NCBI GenBank assembly: GCA_003991915.1
Contig: RQTK01000350.1
Location: 290,756-354,755 of the forward strand
Direction: 5' to 3'
DNA length: 64,000 bases
From: Elysia chlorotica
Taxonomy: Eukaryota > Mollusca > Gastropoda > Plakobranchidae
The position numbers and the translations under genes were made by a program. Below, one piece after another: positions 13,353 through 28,000 of the stretch. The notes below the pieces were generated by a model, which was given only the letters and a program-made list of their open reading frames with translations, made no database searches and was not told the origin of the DNA. Within the stretch, counting starts at the first letter, position 1, and each line of letters opens with the position of its first letter.

Positions 13353-16300
13353 TGTATTCTACTTCTCTATTTGTTTGGATCTATTTTATCTAAATGTCCA
13401 TTTCACTTACGATTATAAAAACTAATATTCATTAATTCCAATTTCTTTCATAGGCCTTTTTGTACATCTCTAATTTCAAGATAGAAGTGCTATTGTTTAA
13501 GTTAATTTTCAAATCTTAGTAACAGCTGTAATAATAGTTCTATTATTTGTTGATTGAGTTACACGGGTATCATTAATTATTTTCATATTACACCGTTGTA
13601 TATAACAAATTTTTTTTCTTATAGGTACACACGATCCCCACTTTTTCTTGATGCAAACGTATTGACGTATCATTCCTCTGTCCAGGTTTAAGCAGTACAC
13701 TATGTTCGCTTTCCAAGAGAAGATGCACTAACTACGTGCTTTTTCACCGGACATCTCCACATAAAACCAATTTCTCCACCCGTAACCCATGACGTACCAG
13801 ACACGGCATGACGGCATCTTGGCCCATTATTTAAAGAAGAAAATAAGACGTACAGTGTACGTCATATGGCTCACAAAGGGGTTTTAAAACAATTTGTGTT
13901 ATTTAAGTTCTTAATCATATTCAGGCATAGCTACATAGTATCGTTTTTTCTATGTAATCTGTTTAGCCACATTGAATGCCTTTTTAGGTTTGTAGTTATT
14001 AGGATTCTGGAATATTTCCCGGTTAAGACATTGAGCGTATCATAATTTTCCCCAGATAAATTACGTGGACCTTTTTTGCTACAGGCCGTAGCTACATGAT
14101 GTCCAATTGTACTGATGTAATTGCGTGATCTACAATTATGTTTTCTAGACATATTTTCAAAAATTCCCAAACGCCCTTCCCTTTCCCATTCCCTTTCCTC
14201 CAATCTGACTGCAACCATATTTTCTGCTTTTCACGTAAGATCTAGTTATCGACATTGGACATAATAACATTGTGAAACTAGACGAATTCAGAAGTCAAGT
14301 GAAAACTTATAGCTAATAAGTAATATAAAATGAAATAAAATAATACACCTATGTGGTTATCATTATGTTCGACTTTACAAAGGCTTCGTCCGAAGTTCAA
14401 AACAAAGTAAAGGAATATGATCTCATAAGATGGTCCAGTTGAGAAAAAAAAATTAATATCTTGCTATGAATATCTTTTACAATCATTGTCTTCTTTCCAG
14501 CAATTGGTATCAGAACTAGACGATCTGTCTTGTCCGTTACAAACTGGTAGACTAAGGAATGGAACATATATTATTTTAGTGATATCTTATTTAAATATGG
14601 AAAAAAGGACGAAAACGTGAACTTTCTGAATAATACAGTCTACGTAACCACGGACACCTTGCTCCATGAATCCCTAAAAGGCTAACTTCATGCAAACTAC
14701 ACATTTTGTACGACCGACGTAAAGCTGGGAGCGACTCCTCCCCCTGTAAAACCAGGCTGTAATTCCGGTTGATTACTCCGGCTCTACAGCAACACAATCT
14801 GTCTGTAACTCTCAGCCCAGTCTTATTCTTTTTGTATTCTTATTTTATTTTCACTTCCTGTAGATAGCGTGATAGTTCCTGATGCCTAAAGCGTACCTCA
14901 ACTTGCTGAATTTGATTTTTGTAATCCTCTTTCACGGTGGAAAAATCTTATCTTTTCTTTTTGATTCAATCAGTGTAACAGAAATAACTATTACACAAAC
15001 TCTAGCTGAAACCATACTTGCCCCTTCGTGCTTGTAAAAGATAGCGCATCAAGGTTTTAGATCTTTGTTATAAGCGAGACATTATATCTAATGTGTTTAG
15101 TCATCTTCAAAGCTAAACTAGGAACTATATAAAAAAAGAACGGAATAAAGTGCTCAATGTTTTTCCAATCAAATGTGAACCAAAACTAAGTCATCTAAAA
15201 TGCATATGAAAAAAGAGCAGCCACAAAACATTAACCCTTCAAAACATAAATATAGGTGAGAAAGTGTCATAATCCCCACTTTGTATCCCTCACCCCCTCT
15301 CTTCTATTTCCCCTGTCCCCCTCTATCTTCCTCTCACTTAAATACACCCACAGTGTCCTATTTTCTTTCTCTAACCCGCAAACTGCAGCCATAAAAGTGA
15401 AGTGTTACAAATGTAACAAAAGTCGTCAGTATTTCTGTTCCCTTTGACACAAGTCTGCAAAAACCGACAGCTATTACACCTAAAATGAAAGCAAGTAATG
15501 TTCAGAAAAAGGCCAGAAAGAATACCTACTGTGCAGGCTTAACTATTTTGCAATACAAAATTTATGGGGGAGGGGGGGGGGAAACCTATAAAAACATAAA
15601 AAGTAAAAACAAAAGGGAGAGAGCGCTTCCAAAATGGTTGGCTGCGAACTAACTCCTTTCAAAAGACATTGTTTTAAGTTAAAGTAATGAAAATAATACC
15701 ACTCTCTTTCAAGCGAATATGACGCATCTCAAATAAAGAACATATTTTATATAAAAAAGGGCAAGAACAGACAGATACAAAAGCACGTTTGTACCAGCCT
15801 CCATGAGATTGCTACAAAATTGCTATATTTTACAGGCGTGTGTGTGCGTGTTTGTATATGTATGCGTGAGTTTTTAGATGTGTATAGAGGTATGTTTTCT
15901 TTATTTCATGTATGTCTCACAGGGCGAAAGTGCAACCACGCTATACGTGTAACTAAATATTTGTGTAGTGTCTTGAGACTTGTTTCAAACGAGTATCGAT
16001 CGATTACGCTGAGTTCCCCCCGTTGGACTCTACAAAACGAGTGCATTATGTAATAAAATTAATATATTTACATTAACTAAAAAAGGAAATGCGATATTCT
16101 CCCATATTTTCATACATTTCTAATGAATCAAGACAAAAAGCAATTTTGAAAGTGAAAGGCTGATCTTCAAACTGTCATGGGGTCATTCGTATAAGAAAAT
16201 TTGTGAGTACCTCCACACCTAAGGACATCGTCCTTAAGAGGGGCCAACTATAGACAGTATTGGGTACCTAACCTATAGAACAGTCGCATCATGGGAGTAT

Positions 16301-17659
16301 TAAATAAAGAAAAAAAGATTCCATCCGTCCGCTATCAACATAATAATGCTATATCTGTAATGGGATATTGCTTCAGATTTTAAACCAAGAAAAATTTAGC
16401 TAAAAGTATTTCACTGAATCAACTGAAGCAATGTGTACAGAGACAAATAGAGTGAAGGATTCTGTCCTCTGTTGGTAAAGAACTACAACTACTGGAGTCG
16501 CTGGACTTCTCCAGTGATAGACGCGCACAGAACAGATGAGTTCGGGGGTTATCGACCCAAGCGAGTGATTGGTGAGTAAATTATTGAGGAGAACATGACA
16601 TATGTTGGAGAACACATCTCTGACGGGAGGTCTTACACTTGCTGGTACGACCAAGTGTTATGGTTATCAATGAACTGTAGACTAGTGGATCTTGCTTTTT
16701 TTAATGTTTCCTCTCCTTTTTCCAAAAGAAATGAGACTACAACTTTTTTCCTTCCCAGATCTACTCTTAGTTTTTGCTCTATGCAGCTCTGAGCTAGTCC
16801 AGAACATTTTAATAGTACATGTGTAAAACAAATAATGGAAAAGGTATGTTAAAAATATGTTTATGTTGGTAAAATCATGTATATACAAAGACGTATTGGT
16901 GGTGAAAAGCCATAACAGTAATGTACCAAAGCGTATAACAAAATACTATCTTATATGAAAACATTGAAAAGTTCAAGTTGTGCTTTAGGTTTAGGCTTTG
17001 AAAAAACGTAATAAAGGATAATACTTATTTATTCATTTGTTAAAAAGTATGTACATTGACATTAAGGGTTAGAATTTTTAACCATGCAGCCATTTTATGT
17101 ATTTCTTTTCATTTGCGTTCTTACGTTGGTTCTGCAACCGGGGTGTCGGGTTGTACCCTCTTCTGTCTTATAGCCTTGGTCTCTGTAAGGACTTTCGTAT
17201 GTCTGTTTCTTTATTAATTTCTTCATCTTCCGTCCTACCTCTGTATTTTAGCGCCCCGTTATCATCCCTTGTCTTTCTCTCACCAACGCCATGCACAGAC
17301 AGTTCTCAGCTCAGTCCCTACTTTTTGTTTTTCTCCCATACACTGAGTTCTCCGCTTTCTTCTCCTTCGACATCTTCCTCTGCCTCGTTTCTTTCTTAAC
17401 TCTCTTCTTCAGTTGTTTATTCTTGTCCTCTTGCCCTAATGCTGGTTACTTTGCCTTTCTTTTTATTGTTCTTTTATTCCCTTCTTCTCGGTCTCACAGG
17501 ACATTTGTTTCAATTTTAGTTTCACTGTCTCCATCTGTACCACTCTCCTTGCAGCTGTATGTATCCCCTTTCTTACAAGCATGCTTTCTTTTATTTTTTC
17601 TCTCTTTCTTTTTCTTGTTAGTTGTTTTCTCTCCGTCCTCGCTGTTTAAAGTCTCCTCT

Positions 17660-18390
17660 ATCTACTTTCTTGCTTCATCTCTCTTAGATGCCCCTTTCTC
17701 TCCACCCCCGTTCATTATGGCCTCTTTTCTCTCCTCTTCATCTCCGACCTCCTCTGTCCCAGTCGCAATATCGATGTCTTTCTGGCGGGCCTCCTCTCCT
17801 GCTTTTACTGTCCCAGACGCTGTATTTAATTTTTGGGAGGGGTCAGGCCCAAAATTGCCAATAGATTTTTCTTTGCATTTGGTGGATTGCGGCAGGTGAA
17901 ACACAGATTCCCTGTAACACAGCTTTCTCTTAAAAGGCCTGACCTCCATTAGTCTTTCGATATTTTCTTTGGGCTGATCAGTGTAGGCGAAACCCCTGCC
18001 AGACAAACGCTCTGGTTGCCTACCACCTCGCTCTCTTACCTCCATTTTTAGACTTGATCTTAATCTCAGTCCCTAGTTGATCAGCGCCGCTTCAATCGCT
18101 GAATTTGAGAACGAAATCAGAATATCGAAGACAGACAATCTTGTTGTGGGGATTTTTCCCCCTTTAGGACCCCTAACCAAAAAAGGGTTTTGGATGCTAC
18201 TTTAACTGCCCTTCCCCGGATGAGCAAGTCATGAGCCAGCAGAGTGACACACGGAACCTATTTTTTGGGCTCCCAAAAGGCCCTCCCTGCCCACAATTTT
18301 AGCTATGGCAAGGCATAGCTCGTAGCTCTCAAATTTTGGATCGTCAGGCAGATCCCTTGTGAGAACAAAAACTGGAGTTATGCCTGGGGT
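17660..18390 (-). pseudogene. Degraded non-LTR retrotransposon ORF1 (gag-like) fragment
   Basis: Minus-strand translation gives PVFVLTRDLPDDPKFESYEL, then LLGAQKIGSV, then, after in-frame stops, VRGPKGGKIPTTRLSVFDIL, a further TAG, and GLRLRSSLKMEVRERGGRQP followed by a Glu/Lys-rich region ending at 17662. The order resembles the N-terminal, RRM-like part of ORF1 proteins in molluscan non-LTR retrotransposons. Several stops make it non-functional, and no zinc-knuckle cysteines or reverse transcriptase were found nearby. The purine-rich minus strand continuing to about 17100 may be the rest of the acidic/basic tail. Assignment is from remembered motif order. Confidence 0.55.
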
Positions 18391-18485
18391 TGGTTGCATA
18401 TTAGAACAAGCTCAGGGTAAACAAAAGCGTACCTAACTAAACTAGTAGTAAACCAAAGGTGTTTCAAGCCTAAGGTATGAGAGTG

Positions 18486-18511
18486 TGTCTATTATTATGA
18501 TGATGATGGTG

Positions 18512-18603
<92 letters not shown>

Positions 18604-18613
18604 CATTATCATC

Positions 18614-18671
<58 letters not shown>
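18486..18671. repeat. ATT/TTA microsatellite running into an assembly gap
   Basis: Over 180 bases of TTA repeats with a few GAT and ATC interruptions end exactly at the unsequenced block, so the true length is unknown. Confidence 0.97.
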
Positions 18672-19000
18672 NNNNNNNNNNNNNNNNNNNNNNNNNNNNN
18701 NNNNNNNNNNNNNNNNNNNNNNNNNNNNNNNNNNNNNNNNNNNNNNNNNNNNNNNNNNNNNNNNNNNNNNNNNNNNNNNNNNNNNNNNNNNNNNNNNNNN
18801 NNNNNNNNNNNNNNNNNNNNNNNNNNNNNNNNNNNNNNNNNNNNNNNNNNNNNNNNNNNNNNNNNNNNNNNNNNNNNNNNNNNNNNNNNNNNNNNNNNNN
18901 NNNNNNNNNNNNNNNNNNNNNNNNNNNNNNNNNNNNNNNNNNNNNNNNNNNNNNNNNNNNNNNNNNNNNNNNNNNNNNNNNNNNNNNNNNNNNNNNNNNN
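18672..19000. other. Assembly gap (329 Ns)
   Basis: A run of unknown bases. The TTA repeat on its left side does not reappear on the right, so the repeat presumably ends inside the gap. Confidence 0.99.
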
Positions 19001-22000
19001 CGCTTTAGGTATAGGTACAAAAACGATGGACGAAGAAAATCTAAATTGAAAAATAGTACCAGAAAGTAGTTAACAGCAGAAAGCACCGAAAAAGCAGCCG
19101 GCTACCAGCCAAGCCAAACCGGAAGTCCTAAGCCATTCAGGCATGTTAAAGAGAAATAAAACTGTTCATCCAAGTGGGAGGCTACTTGGCGCCACTGAAA
19201 TGCACTTTAAGTCAGCTTACATCTTGAGACATGAAGGCTAAATGCAGAATATTATGGTTAAAGATGAAAAGGTTTAGGATTCCTCCAGCTCCGTTTCCTT
19301 TTGTTGCTATTAATATTATTACAGAGGTAGTATCTCACATGTAGAGACAAATATAAATATATTAGACAAAACGAAATAAAGAGTAACAAAAATGGATGGG
19401 TGTGTGGTAAAATTAATCATAACATTTTACTATTGTTATATAAAGAGAATGGGAGGGCGAAAGAGAAAGAAATTACGAGAGCGGGATAATAAAGAGAGGG
19501 AGTGAGAGGAGACAGAGAGAGAGAGAGAGAGGGAGGGAGGGAGGGAGAGAAAGAGGAGAATTGATATGTATAGAGAGGCAGACATAAAAAGACTGAAAGA
19601 TTCCCAATAGCAAAATGAACGGACAGATAGGTTAAGAGAAACGAAAAGAAAATGTTCAAAAAAGGAATATGATTGTGTTGACTCTACTATCACTTTACAT
19701 TTTATTTTCATTAGAAAAAAGTTTCCCATGCCCCGAACAAGTTAAAAGTGAAAACTACACGCTAGACAGTTATTATGATTATGATACCAAATAACGAATT
19801 AAAAGAAAGGTAACGATTTGTACGCATCAGTTAAATTTCCATATTTTATAGCCACATACTGCAGTCCTTAATGAACTGATACTAATTACAATTACAATGT
19901 ATCTCAATCTATCTATTGGAAGCTATGTGCATAAATAGTCTTTGCTAGATATAAAGAATTTAGAGGAAAACAAAGAAATAGCGATATTCAAAATCACCTC
20001 GAAACTCAAGTCGTATTTATCCCTGAGTTGTGGTCACAATTCACTACTGCCACTTCCGTTCATTCGCTGCTAAGTTTTAGCCCTGAGCAGCAAAAGGCAA
20101 TAATTATGTCAAGAATTTCTAGTTTTTGTAATAATTTCAGATATGCCCACATGCGAAAAGATGCTTATATTATATTTCCGGCTGAAGAAACTGACATCTA
20201 CTCTGAATGTTGAAATGATTACTTCAACCAAAGCAGGAAGAAAAAAATGCGTGATATGGAGTCACTCATCACCACAGACCCCAATATTTTAGTCAAGGTC
20301 AGTGACCACTACTATTATTTTATGAACGTACGTGCAATTATTGTTGGTCTCTCATAAGTCATCTGTTTTAAGGTGGTTATAAACAAGTGATTCCACGAAC
20401 TGAGCGCTATTTAGAATAGTTCCGTGACCACTTGATCTAATTGTGGCTAGGGAATTCCTGCGCAATGTACATCTGATATTTTACTGGAAAACACAAAAAG
20501 GCATTAATCATACTATTATATAACCATACACGCCAACTTGCGAGTGGGCTTTTCAAGATAATCAAAATAATGACCCGTAGTAGCTTTATTCCCATTATAG
20601 TTTGATTTTTGTATCTCGATTTTGTTTCATTATTTACCAAGTTCTTTCAATGCGAACGCATCATGATCTTTTTTTGATAAAATCGCAAATCTTCACAGTT
20701 ATGCTGTTATTATTTATTTACAGTAATGCTGTTATTACCAAATACAGGAAAAAGGGGGGTGGCCGTTCCAAACCTACTATAATTTCCATTTTTTTTAACG
20801 CACACCCAAACAGAGGACAAGGGATCGAGGGATTCGGGTCGGTCACTCAAGCGTATCAGTTATCTAAATGTCATGGTGGCGTGCCCCATACTGGAAATAT
20901 CAATGCCCTATGATGTAACATTGGGTTCATAACATTAAAGCACGAATGGTTTAAGACACAGTGACTGTGCATACTTGATGTCATGAATCTTGTATACTTG
21001 CACTGCTCACTCATAAATTAATATTTGAGAATGTTTGACCCCCCCCCCCAAAAAAAAAAAGACTAGTTCTATATTAAAAATACATGTCTAAAGTTAATTG
21101 CTCATCTTACAAAAAATTCTTCGAAGTTCTACTATTACAATGACCAAAATTTTTTAAAAATTGAGTGACTGTTGTACATCGTCCCTCTAAAGCGTAAAAT
21201 AGAAACAAGACACCGTTGGTTGGGTGCGCTCGGGTACAACCGAAGTTTTTGATTTCCAGGGGCGCTAAGGTCTTGCTAAATTGCACCCAAATCGCATTTT
21301 TTCGTCGACCACTTCGACAAAGGAATACATAATCGCAGATATTCCTCGTAAGTCCGTTGGCTGCCAGGGCCGTTCAGATGCCTCCTCCTTCATGGACCGC
21401 AGCGGAGTAACCCGAGAAAGTCAGCGGGAAGAGAAAATAATGAGCCGGGACTAGACTTCTAAGGACAATCTTTGTGGTCGCACTTGATTTTTTTCCACAG
21501 CTAAATTATCAGCCACCAGTGGTGTATTGGAAAGTTGTTTGCAAATCATAATCGAGATAAACAATATATTGTAAAAAAATCTTATTAAAAAACTGTGTTA
21601 CCCAAACTACGTGTGTTAACCCTAAGTTGAAAAAATGAGTGTTCTGTGTCATTCATATATATTTTTAAAAGCTTTATATCACATTTACATGTAGCTACTA
21701 TTACCGCAATGCACTACTTAGTTTTTCCGTTAATTTGCGGAATAATTTTATATAGATCGGGATGATATAGAAATGCTGATTCAGGATCTTATTAAAAAAA
21801 ACCCCACTTGAACCACTCTTTAATGTCAGTTTATGCCATTGCTCGTTGACTCCTTTTTGATTCATTGGTTTTTGTAGCAATTAGCAGTCAGATACTCTTA
21901 GTCCTACGAAGATAATTCTTCAGGATAAACTATGTTGCAGACTCCCATACAACCATCAATGTGAACGCGATGCCGTAAAGAAGTGTACTTAACTTCCACC

Positions 22001-25000
22001 AGTTTCACTAATTCTATATCTTAGAAAATCCATCGACATAAATCTCTATTTCATGGCTTGCCAATTATTACTTAATTCGCGTCTGTGATACGACAACCTC
22101 ATAGCTCATGATGCGAATTACTAGAAGCGCACTGGTTAAAGCGTAGCGTGATCACCTTGCGTTTATCTACAGACATGGTCACTAGTTTGATCCATGACAC
22201 TTACAGAGGATTATTATACAGGAAGCAGCAACACCATACAAATCCGATTTAAACAGAAGCTGAGTTAAACTTTCGAGAAGTTTTTTTTTCTCGGAAGGAA
22301 AACCAAACAATATAACAGCTAAATATAAAGATAAAAATCTCCACCCCCCCAAAAAAAAACACAGAAAAAAAATCATCAGATCAAAATAAGTAAAAAAAAA
22401 AATGGTTTATCAAATAAAACTATGACAATGTGCAAAAAAAAAGATGTTTGTACGACCTGTTCATGGCGGCTTCGGGTGTCCAATAGCAGATGAGCCGTCT
22501 CCCGGGAAACATCATTACTCAAGTTATTTGATCCTGTATGCCCCTGGCTGAACCCACAAGGTACCCACTATTATATATTATACATACAATAGACAACCGC
22601 GGTATGAAATAATGATTACGGAGGATTAACCGGTGTGCATCCTACAAGACATAATTTTAACAAAGCTTTTCCATAACGGCTGGGATTTGTTTTTAATAGT
22701 CATGGCGATAGGCATATTTTTAACAGTTACTATACTTATCTTTGAGATGAAAAAATGCAACTTGTCATATCGTGAACAAAATGAAAGTAAATGCTAAATT
22801 CTGTTCAATGCTATTTCAGGAATGTCTGTAATGTTCTTTTAATTGGCTTGAAAGAGGTTTTTCAAATAATTCCGAATCATTCTGCATCTCCGTTCAAAGA
22901 GGTCGTAATGCTAAACAGAGTGATATGTTATGGACCCTTATCTTGAGAACTTTCTGAACCGATTGAAGACTGTACGCTCTATCTCTGCATGCAGCTTTTC
23001 TATGGCCCTATTGCATGCTAGTTGTTACCTGTATCGTCAAACTTATTGATCATAAACGTGTCCAAGCAACAACTTTTTTTGCTATGGTAATTTAAATCCT
23101 ACTCCATGTACTATTACCTTACTTGTGATCTGGGAGTGTCGCCTCTTCCACACGTTGCTGACCATGGCGATGTTAATAAACCCACAATGTGATCAGAAAG
23201 TATACAGTCACAGAAAAAGTTAATGTAAATCGACGATTAAGTCAAACAAAAAATAAACAGGAACGGTAGTAAACAAAACCTCGTATAAAATATTTAATTA
23301 ACGAGTCTTATACGCTGCTATTCGAGATTACCATCTCTTTTCACAAGTCAGTTTCTTACTCTACCGGAAGCCAGCCAGCAGACATTAGAGGGTCTTATAG
23401 CTCGCACACAGTAATCGCGAAAAGTGCAGTGCACTACAGGGGCATTATCCAGTCAATGTTATTAGATCAATGGTTTGCAAAGGCAACGCCCTGTACGTTC
23501 TTTGGCCTTAAGACAAATCAATTTTGGCTAACTCGTGACAACACAGTCTTAGTTTTTTGACTTGAGTTCAGGCATTGCCCCCAAAATGTCAAACCTCCTT
23601 CACCATCAAGTCAACCACAGTTTTTAATTTTGCCCAACTACATGTATTTAACTTTGAAACTGTAATTTGCCTATCTGCTAGCCGAGTTCATGAGAGTAAA
23701 TCTCTAAATGTTAATTCCATGTTGACTGTCTGAGAGTGTATTTCGTAATCAAATTAGTATTTATTAAACCCTACAATTATCCTAATATAAAAATAAACAT
23801 CAATAAATAAACGTGCAGTGTAACTTTTCACGTAGTTAAGAAGGGTATGGCATTTATGTGGGATTAAAAATATGTTTTTCAACATAAAGATATTTAAAGA
23901 AATGTCAAGAAATGTAACACAATACTTTTTTCTCTTTCTGATACTTAAAAGCTTAAAAATGTAATTATATAAAATTATACTGTAGCTTTCGCACATTATA
24001 TAACAGGCAAAGTTGTCTAAAAACAGTCAATTATATTCATATTGAAAACACAGCTTTGTATTAAATATGAAAATGAATAAAAAAAAGTTATTTTTTTATT
24101 TCCCTCTCCTTCTTCTTATCTACCCACTGTCTTTTTCGTATCACCCCCTTAACATTCTTGTCTCTATCCATGTCCACTGTTTCGCCTTTCTCCTTCTTTC
24201 ATCCTTCTCCTTTTTGTTCTCCTGCATTAGTAAAATAACACGAAAATCATGTGTGTAATGCAGTTAAGTATGTTAAATCATCTGACATGTGTTAACTCGG
24301 CTCACTTTAAATGCTATATTTTTGGCTATGTATATGCTGCATGCACAATCCAGGAGAATGATATTCTTTTGTGGCAGTCCCAGAAAATGTGGCGTGTGAG
24401 TAATGCGGTGCTGAGGATATTTCTGGCACTCCAAACATAAAAACATTGTCCTCAAGTTCAGGGACCCGCTTACCGGCATGAATTCCAAACAGAGAACTGA
24501 CTCACAAAGCCAACGACTGAACGGTCATCATGGGATCTCTCAACTCCTTAACATGATTTGAAGCTTGATGATCAGGTTATCACAACCGCCAGGGTCAACA
24601 ATGCAGCGGCCAAAGTACGCGGATTTAAAAAGTTTTTAATTGGCTGGGCAAGAGCCTTGTAGATCTCATATAAAAAGTTCTTTTTTAAATTATGCATTTT
24701 GGCAACTCCCCCTTAGTATGGGTAGATCCGGCATTCTGTAAGAGTGTAAAAAGATACAATTCATAATCTCGTCTGCTAGAATTGACAATGATTGCATCTA
24801 ACTTCCGCATTTGAATAACGATAGTTGAACTCGTGAGCATGCTATCAATGTAGATCTAATTAATATTTTCTTATTAAGAACTAGAGTCTACCAGGGGCTC
24901 AGTCATGATCCCATTCTTTTTATTCGATCTCGTGATGAACATTGAGCTTTTCGATTTTAAGATTTACACCATTATTATCTCTTTTATACAATTGAACTAA

Positions 25001-28000
25001 TGTAGGAAGACAAGCATTATTAGACACTATAACTTTCACGTTTTTCGCAACATGCTGCCACAACGTATTGTTTCTTAAGAATGATGTTTGGATGAGCCCG
25101 TTACCTGACAGCCTAATCTATTATTGTTTCACTTAGGAGATTGAACCTCAAACCGCTACTGCTTATTGGAGTGTTAGGGGTGCGAATATTCATGTATGAG
25201 AAAAAAAGGTCTGGACAAAAACATTCCAAGATGAGACTTATGCTTACACATAACTTCTTGCTGATTTATTATGACAATACAGTTCGTATATTATGATTTA
25301 AGATCATAACACTTTTACTTTTTCGAATTTTTGTTGGGTGTCTACCCTGAATCAGTTACAGAAAGAACTGTGATCTTTCAAATGAATAAGATAAAAAATG
25401 GATAGACTATTAGTCTGGATGAAGTACATGCTAGTATTCCTAGCTCATTTTGCACCGGATAAGATAATCCGTCAACTAATTTCGCAACCCCGTCAGTTGG
25501 GTTATATTGTATTTCCGAACAGGATTGCTTGAGACTGTAAACCTAGCATCCCAAATCATCCATTAATACAGAATTCACGTGCCCATGTGCTAGCTTGGCA
25601 CTGAAACACTGGAAAGTCATCTACAGTTCTACATGTGGGTAGTACCATCCAAAGACTTACCATCATACTGCTAGCCCAACCTGGTATCTTTTCTATTCAC
25701 AAAAATGTTTAGCTTATTAATTAATTTTAGTTTCTTAAAAATTATAAAGATACAGATTTTTTCTATGAATCTTGTTAAAATGAAAAATTGACGCAACATC
25801 ACCTAGTCTACTCCTACTTGTCACCACTTCAAGCTTACTAGTGCTTGAGATTTTACTTCAAAATAATCATCAATGAGCCCAATAAATAATAGTGAGATCG
25901 TTTCAAAATGAAACACAATCGTGCTCTGCATTCATGATATGTGGCGACATTAAACATGATTATGGACATCTATTCCGTACAGCTTATCGATAAAGTGTTC
26001 ATACTTAACTAGGTGACCGAAATTCTATACTCAATTTATGAACAATTTATGAACAAGATTTGTCCTTATTTTCCCCTCCCGCGAATCTCGGTGCGATTGT
26101 GATACAGGCAGAGACCAATCAGTTGTGATGTTACGCTCCTTCAGCTCAACGGGATGAGGCTATTCAAGTTCAATCTTGAAACACAAGAATCTGATGGGAG
26201 CTTTAAAACCGCGAAACCACCAGGGTGTGAAAGATACAATAGTGTTTGAAATTTGCCAACAGGAGCGCTATTTAACGTTTAGGTTTAAAAAAATACAGAT
26301 CGACAAAGATCAAGAGAAAGATCTAGACCCGATGATGTAAATCTAGAATGTTATGAATTCTAGAAAATCTCAGTTGTTAGACAGATCTGTAATGCTTGTG
26401 CGACAAACTGTTTGAGCATTATACTTTCCAATGTATGAAAAAAACCCACATATCAATTACCCTCCAAAGCAACGCATCCTCCGAACTTTCTTCCGAAGAC
26501 GAGTTGTTAGTCTTATAAACTTACTGTCACCATGCTTGGACGTACTTTAATAGAGAAAAGTGTTAACAGCTTTGGTTTCTTTTTCCGAAAGCCAAACAGG
26601 CGGATATTAACAGATGCTTAAAGATTTTATAACATATTGTAGTCTATATTAAAAGCAATCCCCAACAATCAGGCGAAAACGGATTATTTTAATATCCACA
26701 TCCTTTATGTAAGGGATGACGGGCAATTACAAGCACATTTAAATCAAGAGAACGAACTCATAAATCAACTTGATAACTTTAACTTTATTCTACTACAAAA
26801 AATGTAAACAAAACTGACTTGTTATTCCTGATTTGAAATAAGATATATATAAATAAATTCGAAACATGTGTTTCATAAAAAAGAAACAATTAATATTTTT
26901 TATATTTTCATTGTTTTCTAAACACAGAGATGTACAAGAAATGAAATAAAATACACCCGCCCCCTCTCCTTAGTAAAAAAGAACAGCAATACAAGCAGTA
27001 GTTTTATAGCATTAATTTGCTAACCTAACGCCTTAAATAACATTTCAGCAAACTGAAGGGCGAACTCAATAACAAAACCGTTTCTGTACGAGTTTGAAAC
27101 GATAATTGACGCTCTTTGGGATTAATTACGGAACGATAATAAGAAAGGCATGATGAAACGGCATGTATAAGGTCTAAAAACAAGGCATGCAGAAAGCAGC
27201 CTAGTAACCAAAATTTCGATTGAAACATCGAATGATGAGCTATCTCTTTTTTAAGAAGAAGAAATTGAAACCACAAGTTTATTTATTCAACATTTACACA
27301 ATTTATCATTATGCCACATACTTACAACATAAAAAAAAACAGCGTTACATTCTTAATCTCTCATACCAATGTCAATAAACATTACTTTATTTACATATGG
27401 TTACAAAAAACAAGTTAATTATTAAAATAGACCAACTTTAGCGCATATTCACACAACTGCCACACCCACATTTCCATCCTCTATTATTAAACTGACATTC
27501 TCAACTCGCCTACAGTACTTAGGCATCTCAAAATATTCTTTAGCTTCTGAAACGATCCCAATCCAAACAACTATACTTCAATATCAATATGAGAAAACTG
27601 AAAGTGTTTGAAATACAGTAATGTTGTGTATGAGATGGTGCAAAAATACTAATTATATTATTATTTTGATACTAAATAAAAAAAGTTCCATTATCGTTTG
27701 TCTTTGCAAAATCGGCATTTTTCTTGAAAACAATATCGCAAACAAGCTATATATTCTACATTTGAAATGGGAGAAAATAAAATTGGACTTTCAAAAAAGG
27801 AAGTAGCCTAATGTATTTGTGTATGTCTAGCCAGAAATAATATTATTCATTTACCAACTCATTCAAATTAGTTATAAGGTCAGGAAAGAAAAACCTTATC
27901 TAAAAACCATATGATTTTTTTAATATTATGTCATTTCTAAAAATTAAACAAAAAATGATCATACCATAATTATACTTTCTGAAAATGATACTCCACACTA

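Noticed and set aside
17097-17899. A 202-codon plus-strand frame with a Ser/Phe/Leu-rich hydrophobic sequence
   Set aside because: It is the antisense shadow of the purine-rich ORF1 relic on the minus strand.
22130-22200. Possible SINE head (GGTCACTAGTTTGATCC resembling a B box)
   Set aside because: The A box and body are not recognisable, so the match is too weak to list as an element.
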